Positions 43,486 to 52,319 are shown, numbered from the stretch's first letter. The stretch is DNA of 64,000 bases from Magnetospira sp. QH-2 (GCF_000968135.1 NZ_FO538765.1:1875819-1939818); one strand, 5' to 3'. Notes: a model not told the origin generated them from the sequence alone. Program-made: numbers and translations.

Positions 43486-45045
43486 ATGTCGGCCCCCACC
43501 TATTACGTCACCACGCCCATCTACTACGTGAACGACGCGCCGCATATCGGGCACGCTTATACGACCTTGGCCTGCGACGTTTTGGCCCGGTTCAAGCGTC
43601 TGGACGGTTTCGACGTCAAGTTCCTCACCGGCACCGACGAGCATGGGCAAAAGGTAGAAAAATCCGCCCAGGCCGCCGGGACCGACCCGCAGGCCTTTAC
43701 CGACAGGGTCTCGCAGAATTTCCGCGATCTGGCGGATTTCATGAATTTTTCCCACGATGATTTCATCCGTACCACCGAGCAACGCCACAAGATTTCAGTG
43801 CAGGATCTGTGGAAGAAGCTGCTGGCCGCGGGAGAGATTTATGAAGGCTCCTATGCCGGTTGGTATGCCACCCGCGACGAGGCGTTCTATACGGAATCCG
43901 AACTGGAGAAAAAGCCCGATGGCACCCGCATCGCCAAGGCCTCCGGTGCCGAGGTGGAATGGGTCGAGGAGCCCAGCTTCTTCTTCAAGCTGTCGGCCTG
44001 GCAGGATCGTCTGCTGGCCTATTATGACGCCAATCCCGATTTCATCCTGCCCAAGACCCGTCGCAACGAGGTGATCAGCTTCGTCAAGGGCGGGTTGCAG
44101 GATTTGTCCGTATCCCGCACCACCTTCAAGTGGGGCGTGCCGGTACCCGACAACGACGACCACATCATGTATGTCTGGCTCGATGCACTGACCAACTATA
44201 TTACCGCCGTTGGCTATCCGGAGACCGAGAACGGGGAATATGCCACCTATTGGCCCGCCGACGTGCATATGGTCGGCAAGGATATCCTGCGCTTCCACGC
44301 GGTCTATTGGCCGGCCTTTTTGATGGCCGCCGGCCTGGAAGCGCCCAAGCGCGTGTTTGCCCATGGCTGGTGGACCAATGAAGGGCAGAAGATCTCTAAA
44401 TCCCTGGGCAATGTCATTGACCCGATCCAGCTCGTGGAGACCTATGGCCTGGACCAGGTGCGCTATTTCCTGCTGCGCGAAGTTCCCTTCGGCAACGACG
44501 GCGACTTTTCCCATAGCGCCATGGTCAACCGTATGAATGGCGAACTGGCCAATGATTTCGGGAACTTGGCGCAGCGCGTGCTGTCCATGGTGTTCAAGAA
44601 CTGCGACAAGGCTTTCCCGGCCCATGGCGAGTTCACCGCCGAGGACAACGAACTGCTGGAGGCCGTGCACGGATTGATCGACGATCTGCGGGCGTCCATC
44701 GACCTTCAGGCCTTCAATGAAGCGTTGGAGAAAATCTGGGTGGTCATCCGCGCGGCCAATGCCTATGTGGATCATCAGGCGCCCTGGGCGCTGCGTAAGA
44801 CGGATCCCGACCGCATGAAGACCGTGCTCTATGTGCTGAGCGAAAGCATCCGTCATCTGGCCATTGTGGCGCAGCCGTTCATGCCACAGACCATGGAAAA
44901 GCTGCTTGATCAGCTCAAGGTCTCGCCGAATCATCGGACTTTCGCTTTCCTGGGCCCCGAACACGCCCTGGAAGCGGGAGTCGAATTGGATAAGCCGCAG
45001 GGGATTTTTCCCCGTTTTGTTGATCCGGAGGCGGACAACGCCTGA
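43486..45045 (+). CDS. metG: Methionyl-tRNA synthetase
   Basis: MetG charges tRNA-Met. The 519-residue class I enzyme has the HIGH motif as HIGHAYT and the KMSKS motif as KISKSLGN. It is of the short type lacking the zinc-knuckle cysteines and the C-terminal dimerisation domain. GAGG precedes the ATG. Confidence 0.97.
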   Translation: MSAPTYYVTTPIYYVNDAPHIGHAYTTLACDVLARFKRLDGFDVKFLTGTDEHGQKVEKSAQAAGTDPQAFTDRVSQNFRDLADFMNFSHDDFIRTTEQRHKISVQDLWKKLLAAGEIYEGSYAGWYATRDEAFYTESELEKKPDGTRIAKASGAEVEWVEEPSFFFKLSAWQDRLLAYYDANPDFILPKTRRNEVISFVKGGLQDLSVSRTTFKWGVPVPDNDDHIMYVWLDALTNYITAVGYPETENGEYATYWPADVHMVGKDILRFHAVYWPAFLMAAGLEAPKRVFAHGWWTNEGQKISKSLGNVIDPIQLVETYGLDQVRYFLLREVPFGNDGDFSHSAMVNRMNGELANDFGNLAQRVLSMVFKNCDKAFPAHGEFTAEDNELLEAVHGLIDDLRASIDLQAFNEALEKIWVVIRAANAYVDHQAPWALRKTDPDRMKTVLYVLSESIRHLAIVAQPFMPQTMEKLLDQLKVSPNHRTFAFLGPEHALEAGVELDKPQGIFPRFVDPEADNA

Positions 45046-45074
45046 CCGGGAGTTCTTTTGGGAGGATTGCATTG

Positions 45075-45380
45075 ATGAAAACCTGGATTGCCGCCGCCAC
45101 CTTGGCCGCCGCCGCCTTGATCGCACAGCCGGGCCAGGCCTTGGACGCCAACTACAGTGCCGCTCAGGAAGCCCAGTTCCTGGATTGGTGCACCGGCACC
45201 AAAAGTGCCTCCGAAGGCATCTGCTCATGCACGCTGAAAAGCATTTCGGCCACCGTGCCGACCCAGGCACTGACCATGTTCCTCAATAGCCAAGGCGCCG
45301 GCGGCATGCCTACCTTTAATCAAGGGCTTGTGGCCACCACCGCCTCGGTGACTCAAGCGCTGGCCGTTTGTAGCCGATAG
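45075..45380 (+). CDS. Small exported cysteine-containing protein
   Basis: A 101-residue protein that I do not recognise. ATG 45075 is preceded by GGAGGA. A signal peptide ends near GQA-L (residue 22-23). The mature part has four cysteines (FLDWCTG, ICSCTL and the C-terminal AVCSR), suggesting disulfides or metal binding. It lies between metG and tatD; no functional link is evident. Confidence 0.65.
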   Translation: MKTWIAAATLAAAALIAQPGQALDANYSAAQEAQFLDWCTGTKSASEGICSCTLKSISATVPTQALTMFLNSQGAGGMPTFNQGLVATTASVTQALAVCSR

Positions 45381-45390
45381 GAAATCCGCC

Positions 45391-46194
45391 ATGTCCCGTT
45401 CCATGCTCGTCGATAGCCATTGCCATCTGGACTTTCCGGATTTCGATGACGATATGGACGGTGTCCTGGCGCGGGCGGCGGAGGCGGGGGTCGGCCTGAT
45501 GCTGACCATCTGCACCCATGTAACCAGGTTCGATCAAGTGCGGACCTTGGCCGTGGAACATGATCAAATCTACTGCACCGTCGGCATTCATCCGCACAAC
45601 GCCGAAAGCGAACCGGAATGCACCGCCGAACACCTGGTGAGGCTGGCTGATCATCCCAAGGTGGTCGGCCTGGGGGAAACCGGGCTGGACTATTTCTATG
45701 AGCATGCATCAAGGGAGTCCCAGCAACGAAGTTTCCGGGCTCATATCGAGGCGGCTCGGCGCACGGGGCTTCCGGTGGTCATCCATAGCCGCGACGCCGA
45801 CGACGACATGATGGCCATCTTGGAAGATGAACATCGAAAGGGGGCTTTCCCCGGTCTCGTCCATTGCTTTAGCTCCGGACCGGAACTGGCAGAAAAAGCT
45901 GTTAATTTAGGTCTTTATATCTCCCTGTCCGGGATCGTCACCTTTAACAAGGCCGACAGTTTGCGCGAGACGGTTCGCGGGCTGCCATTGGATCGTCTCC
46001 TCGTAGAGACAGATAGTCCGTATTTGGCGCCGGTGCCCAAACGGGGCAAGCGCAACGAACCGGCTTTCACGGCTCATACGGCGGATCGTTTGGCCATAGA
46101 ACTGCAAATGGACCAAGATCGATTTTACCAAGCCACAACGTACAATTTCCTTCGGCTTTTCAGCAAGATACCGGCTATCGAACAGGTGGCCTAA
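45391..46194 (+). CDS. tatD: TatD-family metal-dependent DNase
   Basis: A 267-residue TatD-type hydrolase with 3'-5' exonuclease or deoxyribonuclease activity in studied members. The HxH metal motif appears as VDSHCHLD. Other conserved elements are VGLGETGLDYFY, VIHSRDADDD, LVHCFSSG and LVETDSPYLAP. It follows metG in the usual order and precedes a PhnP-like gene by 12 bases. Confidence 0.95.
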   Translation: MSRSMLVDSHCHLDFPDFDDDMDGVLARAAEAGVGLMLTICTHVTRFDQVRTLAVEHDQIYCTVGIHPHNAESEPECTAEHLVRLADHPKVVGLGETGLDYFYEHASRESQQRSFRAHIEAARRTGLPVVIHSRDADDDMMAILEDEHRKGAFPGLVHCFSSGPELAEKAVNLGLYISLSGIVTFNKADSLRETVRGLPLDRLLVETDSPYLAPVPKRGKRNEPAFTAHTADRLAIELQMDQDRFYQATTYNFLRLFSKIPAIEQVA

Positions 46195-46206
46195 GGAGCA
46201 CCCATT

Positions 46207-46980
46207 ATGCGCGTGACCTTTCTCGGAACCGGTGGTTCCTCCGGTACGCCGGGTGTGCTGCAAGGTTGGGGTGCCTGCGATCCATCCAATCCGAAAAACC
46301 GCCGCCTGAGACCGTCGGTCCTGGTAGAAACCGCCACCACGTCCATTCTCGTCGATACCTCGCCGGATTTCCGCGAACAATGCCTGCAATCGGGCCTGAA
46401 GAAGCTGGATGCGGTTCTCTTTACCCATGCCCATGCGGATCATCTGCATGGCATCGACGATCTGCGCGCCATCAATCGACTGATTGATGCGGCGCTGCCG
46501 GCCTATGCGGACCATGAGACAATCCAAAGCATCAAGCATCGCTTTGGTTATGTATTCGAACCATTGAATCCCCAGGCCACGTTTTATTACAAGCCAACAT
46601 TGGATGCCCATGAATTGCACGACGGCGATCATTTTGAAGTCGGCGACATGACCATCACTTGTTTTCGCCAGGACCATGGTTACAGCCATTCCATGGGGTT
46701 CCGCCTGGGTGACCTGGGATATTGCACCGATGTGGTGGCAATCCCGGATCATGGCTTCGAGATTCTGAAAGGGGTCTCGACACTGATCGTTGGATCATTC
46801 CGCGAAGAACCCCATGAGACCCATGCCCATGTGAACCGGGCACTGAGCTGGATTGAACGGGTGCAGCCTGAGAAGGGCTTTCTGACGCACCTCAGTGCCG
46901 AGGTCGATCACGATACCCTGGAGGCCAAGCTGCCGCGCGGCGTGCGCCTAGCCTATGACGGCCTGGTCATCGACGCCTGA
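46207..46980 (+). CDS. PhnP-like metallo-beta-lactamase-fold phosphodiesterase
   Basis: A 257-residue metallo-beta-lactamase-fold hydrolase resembling PhnP and related cyclic phosphodiesterases. FLGTGGSSGTPGV begins the fold and THAHADHLHG is the metal-binding motif. DTSPDFREQCL and YCTDVV are also typical. AAGGAG precedes the ATG. The usual alphaproteobacterial order metG-tatD-mbl is seen here. Substrate unproven. Confidence 0.9.
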   Translation: MRVTFLGTGGSSGTPGVLQGWGACDPSNPKNRRLRPSVLVETATTSILVDTSPDFREQCLQSGLKKLDAVLFTHAHADHLHGIDDLRAINRLIDAALPAYADHETIQSIKHRFGYVFEPLNPQATFYYKPTLDAHELHDGDHFEVGDMTITCFRQDHGYSHSMGFRLGDLGYCTDVVAIPDHGFEILKGVSTLIVGSFREEPHETHAHVNRALSWIERVQPEKGFLTHLSAEVDHDTLEAKLPRGVRLAYDGLVIDA

Positions 46981-47208
46981 CAGCGCGGACAGTCCAAACC
47001 CACAAGAAACCGCCAACAAATTGATTTACAGGCCCTTTTCACGACAGCTATTATTTTCCATAATATACATTATGCGATAATTGGAGTTCCCCTGTTGCGC
47101 AAACGGGTTCGGTACCTTTTGGCCAAACGCTGTTGAATTGGTTTATGACTCTCTCCGATCAATGCCCGCTCATCGAGCGACCTTGATCGGATGGATGTTT
47201 GGCATTGG
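46981..47208. other. Intergenic region between the PhnP-like gene and rsgA, with inverted repeats
   Basis: No gene is visible. A perfect dyad CATAAT-ATAC-ATTATG lies at 47059-47074, in an AT-rich stretch. A larger inverted repeat, CCGATCAA (47155-47162) with TTGATCGG (47183-47190) and an inner CGCTC/GAGCG stem (47167-47179), lies about 20 bases beyond the rsgA stop and may act as its terminator. Confidence 0.5.
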
Positions 47209-48288
47209 CTACTGCCTTTTTTGCAATTGCACCTGCCGGATCATCTTGCCCAACTGGCGATCCTTTCGTTTTCGTTCGGCCAGGCTGGAGGCATTGAAAC
47301 GCTCTTCTCGAACCAGCTTGCGCCATCGGGCCAAACGGTCGCCATCGACGGCCCCGGTCTCGATGGCCTTGAGTATGGCGCATCCCGGTTCGGTCTCGTG
47401 CTGACAGTCGTTGAATCGGCAATGTTCCGACAGGTCTCGCAGGTCGGAAAAAACGTCCCCGACCCCTTCCTTGGCGTCCGTGAGCTGCAATTCCCGCATG
47501 CCCGGTGTATCCAAGGCCGTGCAGCCATTGGGCAACACATGGAGGTGGCGTCGTGTGGTAGTATGACGCCCCTTGCTATCGTCTTCGCGGATCCCTTGGG
47601 TGGCAATGGCACCATTGCCCGACAAGCCATTGATCAAGGTGGATTTGCCGACCCCGGAAGACCCTAGGAATGCCAAAGTCTGGCCCGGCGCGCACCATTC
47701 CGCCAACACGGCCTTCGGGGAGCCGCCGCGGGCATCCAGGATCCGTACCGGGACCCGGTTCGCTATTGCTTCGGCCCGGGCACGATAGTCGTCAGCGATC
47801 TCACAAAGATCAGCCTTGGTCAGAACGATCACGGGAACGACCTGAGCCTCGAAGGCCAGGGCCATATAGCGTTCCAAGCGGGCGATATTGAAGTCGTGGT
47901 TGCAAGACGAAACAATGAAGGCCGTATCGATATTGGCGGCGATCAACTGGATTTTCCGGTCCGTCCCGGGCGCGCGGCGCTTGAAAAGGCTTTTCCTCTC
48001 CAAGAGACGGCTTGAGCCGGGCCTCTCGCGATTGTAGAGCAACCAATCGCCGACCGTGGCATCGGCCATGGGCGGCAGCCGTGTATCAATGTCCTGGCCG
48101 ACGATATGGTGCCCCGCCCTGTGCCCTTCAGTGATGCGGACTGGCGGCGTTACAGCCATTTCATCGGTACTGGTTTGCTGGGCGAAAAAAGGTTGCCAAC
48201 CAAGAGCTTGCAGGATTGTTGTTGGGGCTGGCCTGGTATCGCGATGGTCCGAAACGGACGGCAGAAATTGCGAATAATCTCGTTTCAT
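47209..48288 (-). CDS. rsgA: Ribosome small-subunit GTPase RsgA
   Basis: RsgA (YjeQ) is a circularly permuted GTPase that helps mature the 30S subunit. The 359-residue protein has an OB-fold N-terminus, and the G motifs are in permuted order: TKAD (G4), then GSSGVGKSTLINGL (G1), then DTPGMREL (G3). A zinc-binding C-terminus is present (CRFNDCQHETEPGC). ATG 48288 is preferred over an upstream in-frame start at 48336. Confidence 0.95.
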   Translation of the reverse strand: MKRDYSQFLPSVSDHRDTRPAPTTILQALGWQPFFAQQTSTDEMAVTPPVRITEGHRAGHHIVGQDIDTRLPPMADATVGDWLLYNRERPGSSRLLERKSLFKRRAPGTDRKIQLIAANIDTAFIVSSCNHDFNIARLERYMALAFEAQVVPVIVLTKADLCEIADDYRARAEAIANRVPVRILDARGGSPKAVLAEWCAPGQTLAFLGSSGVGKSTLINGLSGNGAIATQGIREDDSKGRHTTTRRHLHVLPNGCTALDTPGMRELQLTDAKEGVGDVFSDLRDLSEHCRFNDCQHETEPGCAILKAIETGAVDGDRLARWRKLVREERFNASSLAERKRKDRQLGKMIRQVQLQKRQ

Positions 48289-48513
48289 GGCTATGGAATC
48301 TTTCAAGATCCGGCCCCGGACACGAAGTCCGGGCACATAAGATGTCAGATAGTCTCATTCAGAGTGTCTGAAAACGCAGACCACCGCCGCACCTGCCGCG
48401 GGTTGGCGGGTGCTGTTCTCGGGTCCGGGTCTGCTCGGAAGGACCAAGGTCCTTCCCATCTTATCGGGTCATAAAATCTCCATTGCGATGGACCGGAGGT
48501 ATCATCGCTTCCG
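48289..48513. other. Intergenic region upstream of rsgA and mazG with perfect hairpins
   Basis: No clear gene is seen in this 225-base stretch. It holds two perfect hairpins: CCCGGAC-ACGAA-GTCCGGG (48315-48333) and GGAAGGACC-AA-GGTCCTTCC (48437-48456). Either may be terminator- or operator-like; neither is followed by a T-run. Confidence 0.45.
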
Positions 48514-48768
48514 GTGGATGTCAATCAATCCGTCGGATCGGTCCTGGAACGTCAATCCACCAGCGACTATCTGGAAAACCGGCAGCGGATCGAGCATCGC
48601 AAAGCCGCCCAGTGGATCCGCCATGCCACGAGAAACCTGGCCGCTGGGGCCATGTTGACCATGATCGCCGAAACCATGCTCCCGGAAGCCTACCTGAAAG
48701 GCGGTTCGCTCGTGGGCCTTTCCACCCTGTTCGGATTCCTCACTGCCATTTTGTCCTCGACCCTGTAG
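48514..48768 (+). CDS. Small membrane protein of unknown function
   Basis: An 84-residue protein with one or two hydrophobic segments (about LAAGAMLTMIAETMLP and LVGLSTLFGFLTAILSSTL) after a charged N-terminus rich in Arg/Glu/Gln. GTG 48514 has no well-placed ribosome-binding site, and no family is recognised. It lies 44 bases before mazG on the same strand. It could be a genuine small membrane protein or a chance frame. Confidence 0.4.
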   Translation: MDVNQSVGSVLERQSTSDYLENRQRIEHRKAAQWIRHATRNLAAGAMLTMIAETMLPEAYLKGGSLVGLSTLFGFLTAILSSTL

Positions 48769-48812
48769 GGGCCATTGGCGATGATGCGCCCTGCCCTTAC
48801 CGGAGTCTTTTC

Positions 48813-49610
48813 ATGACCGAACAAACCGACCGCCTGCTCGCCATCATGGCCCGCCTGCGCGATCCCGATGGCGGATGCCCCTGGGACATCGTGCAGACCT
48901 ATGACAGCATCGCGCCCCATACCATCGAGGAAGCCTATGAAGTGGCCGACGCCATCGAGCGCCGGGACATGCCGCATTTGAAGGATGAACTGGGCGATTT
49001 GTTATTTCAGGTGGCCTACCATTCTCAGATGGCCACCGAAGAAGGACATTTCACCTTTGAAGACGTGGCCAAGGCCATCTCGGACAAGATGGTACGGCGC
49101 CATCCCCATGTGTTCGGCGACGCGGAAATCGCCACGGCGGCCGACCAGACCCGGTCTTGGGAATCCATCAAGGCCGAGGAACGCAAGGCCAAGGCCGAGC
49201 AAAAGGGGGCCTTTCACTCCGTGCTAGACGATGTGACCCCTGGCCTCCCTGCCCTCACCCGTGCCCTGAAGCTGCAAAAACGCGCCGCCCGGGTGGGGTT
49301 CGACTGGCATGCGGACCACGATGTGATCGACAAGATCCGCGAGGAAGTGGACGAACTGGAAGCCGAACTGGAGAGCGCCGACAAGGACCGGATGCGCGAC
49401 GAACTGGGCGATCTGCTGTTCAGTCTGGTCAATATGGCCCGGCGCCTGGAGATCGAACCGGAAAGCGCCCTGCGCCACGCCAACAGCAAGTTCATTCGGC
49501 GCTTCCAGGGCGTTGAACGGCAATTGGACCGTCTAGGCAAGACCCCGGATGAGGCGTCTCTGGAAGAAATGGACAGCCTGTGGAACCAGGTGAAAAGCCG
49601 GGAATCCTAA
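48813..49610 (+). CDS. mazG: Nucleoside triphosphate pyrophosphohydrolase MazG
   Basis: MazG hydrolyses (d)NTPs to monophosphates and pyrophosphate. The 265-residue protein is the usual two-domain form: each half has the EExxE and DELGDLLF metal-binding signature (LKDELGDLLFQ in the first, MRDELGDLLFS in the second). The N-terminal LRDPDGGCPWDIVQT is diagnostic. It ends 4 bases into the convergent dehydrogenase gene. Confidence 0.95.
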   Translation: MTEQTDRLLAIMARLRDPDGGCPWDIVQTYDSIAPHTIEEAYEVADAIERRDMPHLKDELGDLLFQVAYHSQMATEEGHFTFEDVAKAISDKMVRRHPHVFGDAEIATAADQTRSWESIKAEERKAKAEQKGAFHSVLDDVTPGLPALTRALKLQKRAARVGFDWHADHDVIDKIREEVDELEAELESADKDRMRDELGDLLFSLVNMARRLEIEPESALRHANSKFIRRFQGVERQLDRLGKTPDEASLEEMDSLWNQVKSRES

Positions 49611-50473
49611 CCCCTTAACAGTCGGATCAGCGACGAGGTATCCCACCGTCCGCCCCCCTGCTCCTGCAATTGGGCATAGAACTGATCCACCAGGGCGGTG
49701 ACCGGCAGGCGGGCGCCGTTGCGGCGGGCCTCGTCCATGCAGATACCCAGATCCTTGCGCAAGAGATCAACCGCAAAGCCAAACTCGAATTTGTCGTCAA
49801 GCATGGTGTGGGAGCGGTTATCCATCTGCCAGGACTGGGCGGCGCCCTTGGAAATCACCTCCACCACCTTCTCCCCGTCGAGACCCGCTTTCTGAGCGAA
49901 ATTGAGGGCTTCGGAGAGGCCTTGCAACAGACCTGTGATGGTTATCTGATTGACCATCTTGGTCATCTGGCCCGCCCCCACCGGTCCCATCAGGGTCACC
50001 GCGCGGGAATAGGCCGAAATCACGCCATCGACCTTGGCAAAATCCGTTTCGGAGCCGCCGACCATGACCGTCAGGGTGCCGTTCTCCGCCCCAATTTGGC
50101 CACCGGAAACCGGAGCATCCAAAAATCCCACGCCTTTTTCCATGGCCTCGGCCGCCATATCCCGGGCAACAGCAGCCGATGTGGTGCTGTGGTCGACGAT
50201 GATAGCGCCTTTGTCCAGACCGGTCAGGACTCCATCCTCGCCCTGAAGCACAGAGCGCAGATCATCGTCGTTGCCCACGCAAATGCAGACCACGTCGGCA
50301 TCCATCACGGCTTCGCGCGGTGTTTGCGCCATATCGCCATCATATTCGGCGATCCATTTTTCGGCTTTTGCCGTCGTACGATTGAAGACCGTGACCTCGT
50401 GACCGGAAAGGGAAAGGTGCCCGGCCATGGGGTAGCCCATGACCCCGAGGCCGATGAAGGTGACCATGCTCAT
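49607..50473 (-). CDS. Beta-hydroxyacid dehydrogenase (3-hydroxyisobutyrate dehydrogenase family)
   Basis: A 288-residue NAD(P)-dependent dehydrogenase of the MmsB/GarR/GlxR family. An N-terminal Rossmann fold begins FIGLGVMGYPMAGHL. The substrate-binding DAPVSGGQIGAENGTLTVMVGG and the catalytic-Lys MGPVGAGQMTKMVNQ segments are visible. Substrate may be 3-hydroxyisobutyrate, tartronate semialdehyde or succinic semialdehyde; sequence alone does not decide. Confidence 0.9.
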   Translation of the reverse strand: MSMVTFIGLGVMGYPMAGHLSLSGHEVTVFNRTTAKAEKWIAEYDGDMAQTPREAVMDADVVCICVGNDDDLRSVLQGEDGVLTGLDKGAIIVDHSTTSAAVARDMAAEAMEKGVGFLDAPVSGGQIGAENGTLTVMVGGSETDFAKVDGVISAYSRAVTLMGPVGAGQMTKMVNQITITGLLQGLSEALNFAQKAGLDGEKVVEVISKGAAQSWQMDNRSHTMLDDKFEFGFAVDLLRKDLGICMDEARRNGARLPVTALVDQFYAQLQEQGGGRWDTSSLIRLLRG

Positions 50474-50508
50474 GAAGGGAAACTCCGAAGGACTGCGATA
50501 GCTGAATT

Positions 50509-51318
50509 CTAACCCTCGGCCAGGACGGCGGAAAGGCTTTTCCAGGATGTTTCATCGGGGGCGACCACCAACTGGCCCGCCAGCGGTCCACCGGGGCGAT
50601 AGGGTTGGCCATCGGTCGTCATGCCATCGAATCCGCCCGCCTCGCGGTGAATGAGGATGCCTGCCGCATGATCCCAGGGTTTCAACCGATCATACTGGAC
50701 GATTTCTAAATCCCCCTCTACCAATGCCATATATTCGCAGCCAGCACAGAACATTCGTGGCACAACACGCGGCAAGCCAGACCGGCCCCGATTGGCCTTA
50801 ATTTGGATTTCTCGCCCAATATGGCGATTCATGGCCGCCCTTTGACCCTCCAATGAGCGGTGCGTTTGAATGGTGAGACGCCGATCATCCCGCCAGGCCC
50901 CCCGCCCTTTGATGGCCCAAACCGAGCGATCCTGCAAAGGTCGGTGGATCCACCCGGCAATGGTCTCGCCGCCATGGCAGAGTGCAACAATCATTGCAAA
51001 ATTTGGACGCCCTTGAGCATAGTTGTTGGTCCCATCGACCGGGTCCAAGACCCATACCGGGGCTTCGCCGGAAAGCAAACCCAGCTCCGCGGGGTCGGCG
51101 GCGACGCCTTCTTCTCCCATAACCACGGAGTTAGGCAGCAATTTCGTTAATTTATCACGGAGTGACACTTCTGCGAGAGTATCAGCAACCGTCACCAAGT
51201 CATGCGGGCTTGTTTTGGCTTGAATATCCAACTTGGACAGTTTTTTGTACCGCGAAAGAACCTCTTGATGCCCAACTTCCTTAATAATTCGTAAAACTTT
51301 GGCGGGGTCGGGGATCAT
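50509..51318 (-). CDS. Inositol monophosphatase-family phosphatase
   Basis: A 269-residue Mg-dependent phosphatase of the inositol-monophosphatase/FBPase/CysQ superfamily. Metal-binding motifs are visible: VMGEEGV, WVLDPVDGTNNY and LKPWDHAAGILI. ATG 51318 is chosen: it lies 10 bases after the stop of the small upstream gene and follows GAAAG. Substrates could be inositol phosphates, histidinol phosphate or 3'-phosphoadenosine 5'-phosphate; in a sulfur-metabolising cell the last is tempting but unproven. Confidence 0.88.
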   Translation of the reverse strand: MIPDPAKVLRIIKEVGHQEVLSRYKKLSKLDIQAKTSPHDLVTVADTLAEVSLRDKLTKLLPNSVVMGEEGVAADPAELGLLSGEAPVWVLDPVDGTNNYAQGRPNFAMIVALCHGGETIAGWIHRPLQDRSVWAIKGRGAWRDDRRLTIQTHRSLEGQRAAMNRHIGREIQIKANRGRSGLPRVVPRMFCAGCEYMALVEGDLEIVQYDRLKPWDHAAGILIHREAGGFDGMTTDGQPYRPGGPLAGQLVVAPDETSWKSLSAVLAEG

Positions 51319-51328
51319 CAAATTGCTT

Positions 51329-51598
51329 TCAGTCGGCATACATGTCGCGATCACGAAGGTAGGACTCCTCGAACAGGGTCATGAGCCGCGCCGCTTCATC
51401 GTTGAAATCTGCCTGTTGCCGGAGCGCCTGGGTAATGAAGCAGGCGAAGGCCACGGCCTCCCCCTTGCCCTTCAAATTTTGGACATCGGCAATGTCATCC
51501 AGACTATCATGAACGAGCTTACGGGCCATCACATTGAGTTGCCGTTTCACGAACCGATTCTTGTCACGCCATTTGGCTTGGGCCTGGGTGGTGGCCAT
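51329..51598 (-). CDS. Small conserved-type protein of unknown function
   Basis: An 89-residue cytoplasmic protein that I do not recognise. It starts MATTQAQAKWRDKNRFVKRQLNVMARK, basic and predicted helical, and ends in an acidic helical region (MTLFEESYLRDRDMYAD). The basic start resembles small regulatory or RNA-binding helices, which is only a guess. CGGAG precedes the ATG. The downstream phosphatase starts 10 bases after its stop, so the two are probably co-transcribed. Confidence 0.65.
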   Translation of the reverse strand: MATTQAQAKWRDKNRFVKRQLNVMARKLVHDSLDDIADVQNLKGKGEAVAFACFITQALRQQADFNDEAARLMTLFEESYLRDRDMYAD

Positions 51599-51623
51599 GG
51601 GGCAGCTCCGATGAAATGATCAA

Positions 51624-51639
51624 TGTCTACTAGTAGACA
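51624..51639. repeat. TCTACTAGTAGA palindrome, copy 3 (intergenic, 16-bp extended form)
   Basis: Here the 12-bp core (51626-51637) is extended to a perfect 16-bp palindrome, TGTCTACTAGTAGACA. It lies 26 bases upstream of the small 89-residue gene's start and 43 bases beyond the LysE-type gene's stop. It is a candidate operator or dispersed chromosomal site. Confidence 0.8.
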
Positions 51640-51681
51640 CAATACGCCCCGTCGCTTCATGCCGCAAGGACAGAATTCCGA

Positions 51682-52308
51682 TTAACGTTCCACCGCAATG
51701 GCCGTGCCGACGCCGATGAAGATCCCCCCGGTGACCCGATCGATCCACAATCGCGCCGCTTCATAGCGCCGTGCCACTCGATGGTCACTGAACAAGATGG
51801 CCATGGTACCGTACCAGGAAATGGAAATGGTGACGATGGCGGCAATGCTGGACAACTGGAGCCATAGGGGCGGGTCCAGGGGCATCAATGAGGCATAGAG
51901 GCTGGCGAAAAAAACCGCCGTCTTGGGATTACTAAGACTGGTCAATATGCCGACCCGGAAAGTGGTGATCCCGCCACGGGGGCGGCTTTCACAGGACGCT
52001 CTGTGAATCACACTGCCGATGCCCTTGGATAGCATAAGCCGAACACCGAGAAAAATCAGATACCCGGCCCCGGCCAGTTTAAGCAGCAGATAGAGCCATT
52101 CCACGCGGGCAAACAACGCCGCCAGTCCGAAGGCGCTCGCTGTGGCCCACAAGGTCGTTCCGGTGGCCAGGCCGAGGACCACCAGCAGGCCGTGATTGCG
52201 CGATCGGGACAAGGTGAAATGTACGGTTGCCAGCAGATTCGGGCCCGGGGTCATCACTCCGGCCAACCAGATCCCAGCGATGGCCAACAAGTTCGGCAGA
52301 TGCTCCAT
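51682..52308 (-). CDS. LysE/RhtB-family exporter (second copy)
   Basis: A 208-residue inner-membrane exporter of the LysE/RhtB family. Family features include GVMTPGPNLLATVHFTLSRSR near the N-terminus and ILTSLSNPKTAVFFASL in the middle. About six membrane helices are predicted. It differs from the other family member at 22775-23386, so it is not a recent duplicate. It reads in the same direction as hflX, which starts 12 bases upstream. Confidence 0.9.
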   Translation of the reverse strand: MEHLPNLLAIAGIWLAGVMTPGPNLLATVHFTLSRSRNHGLLVVLGLATGTTLWATASAFGLAALFARVEWLYLLLKLAGAGYLIFLGVRLMLSKGIGSVIHRASCESRPRGGITTFRVGILTSLSNPKTAVFFASLYASLMPLDPPLWLQLSSIAAIVTISISWYGTMAILFSDHRVARRYEAARLWIDRVTGGIFIGVGTAIAVER

Positions 52309-52319
52309 TCGTGCTTTCC

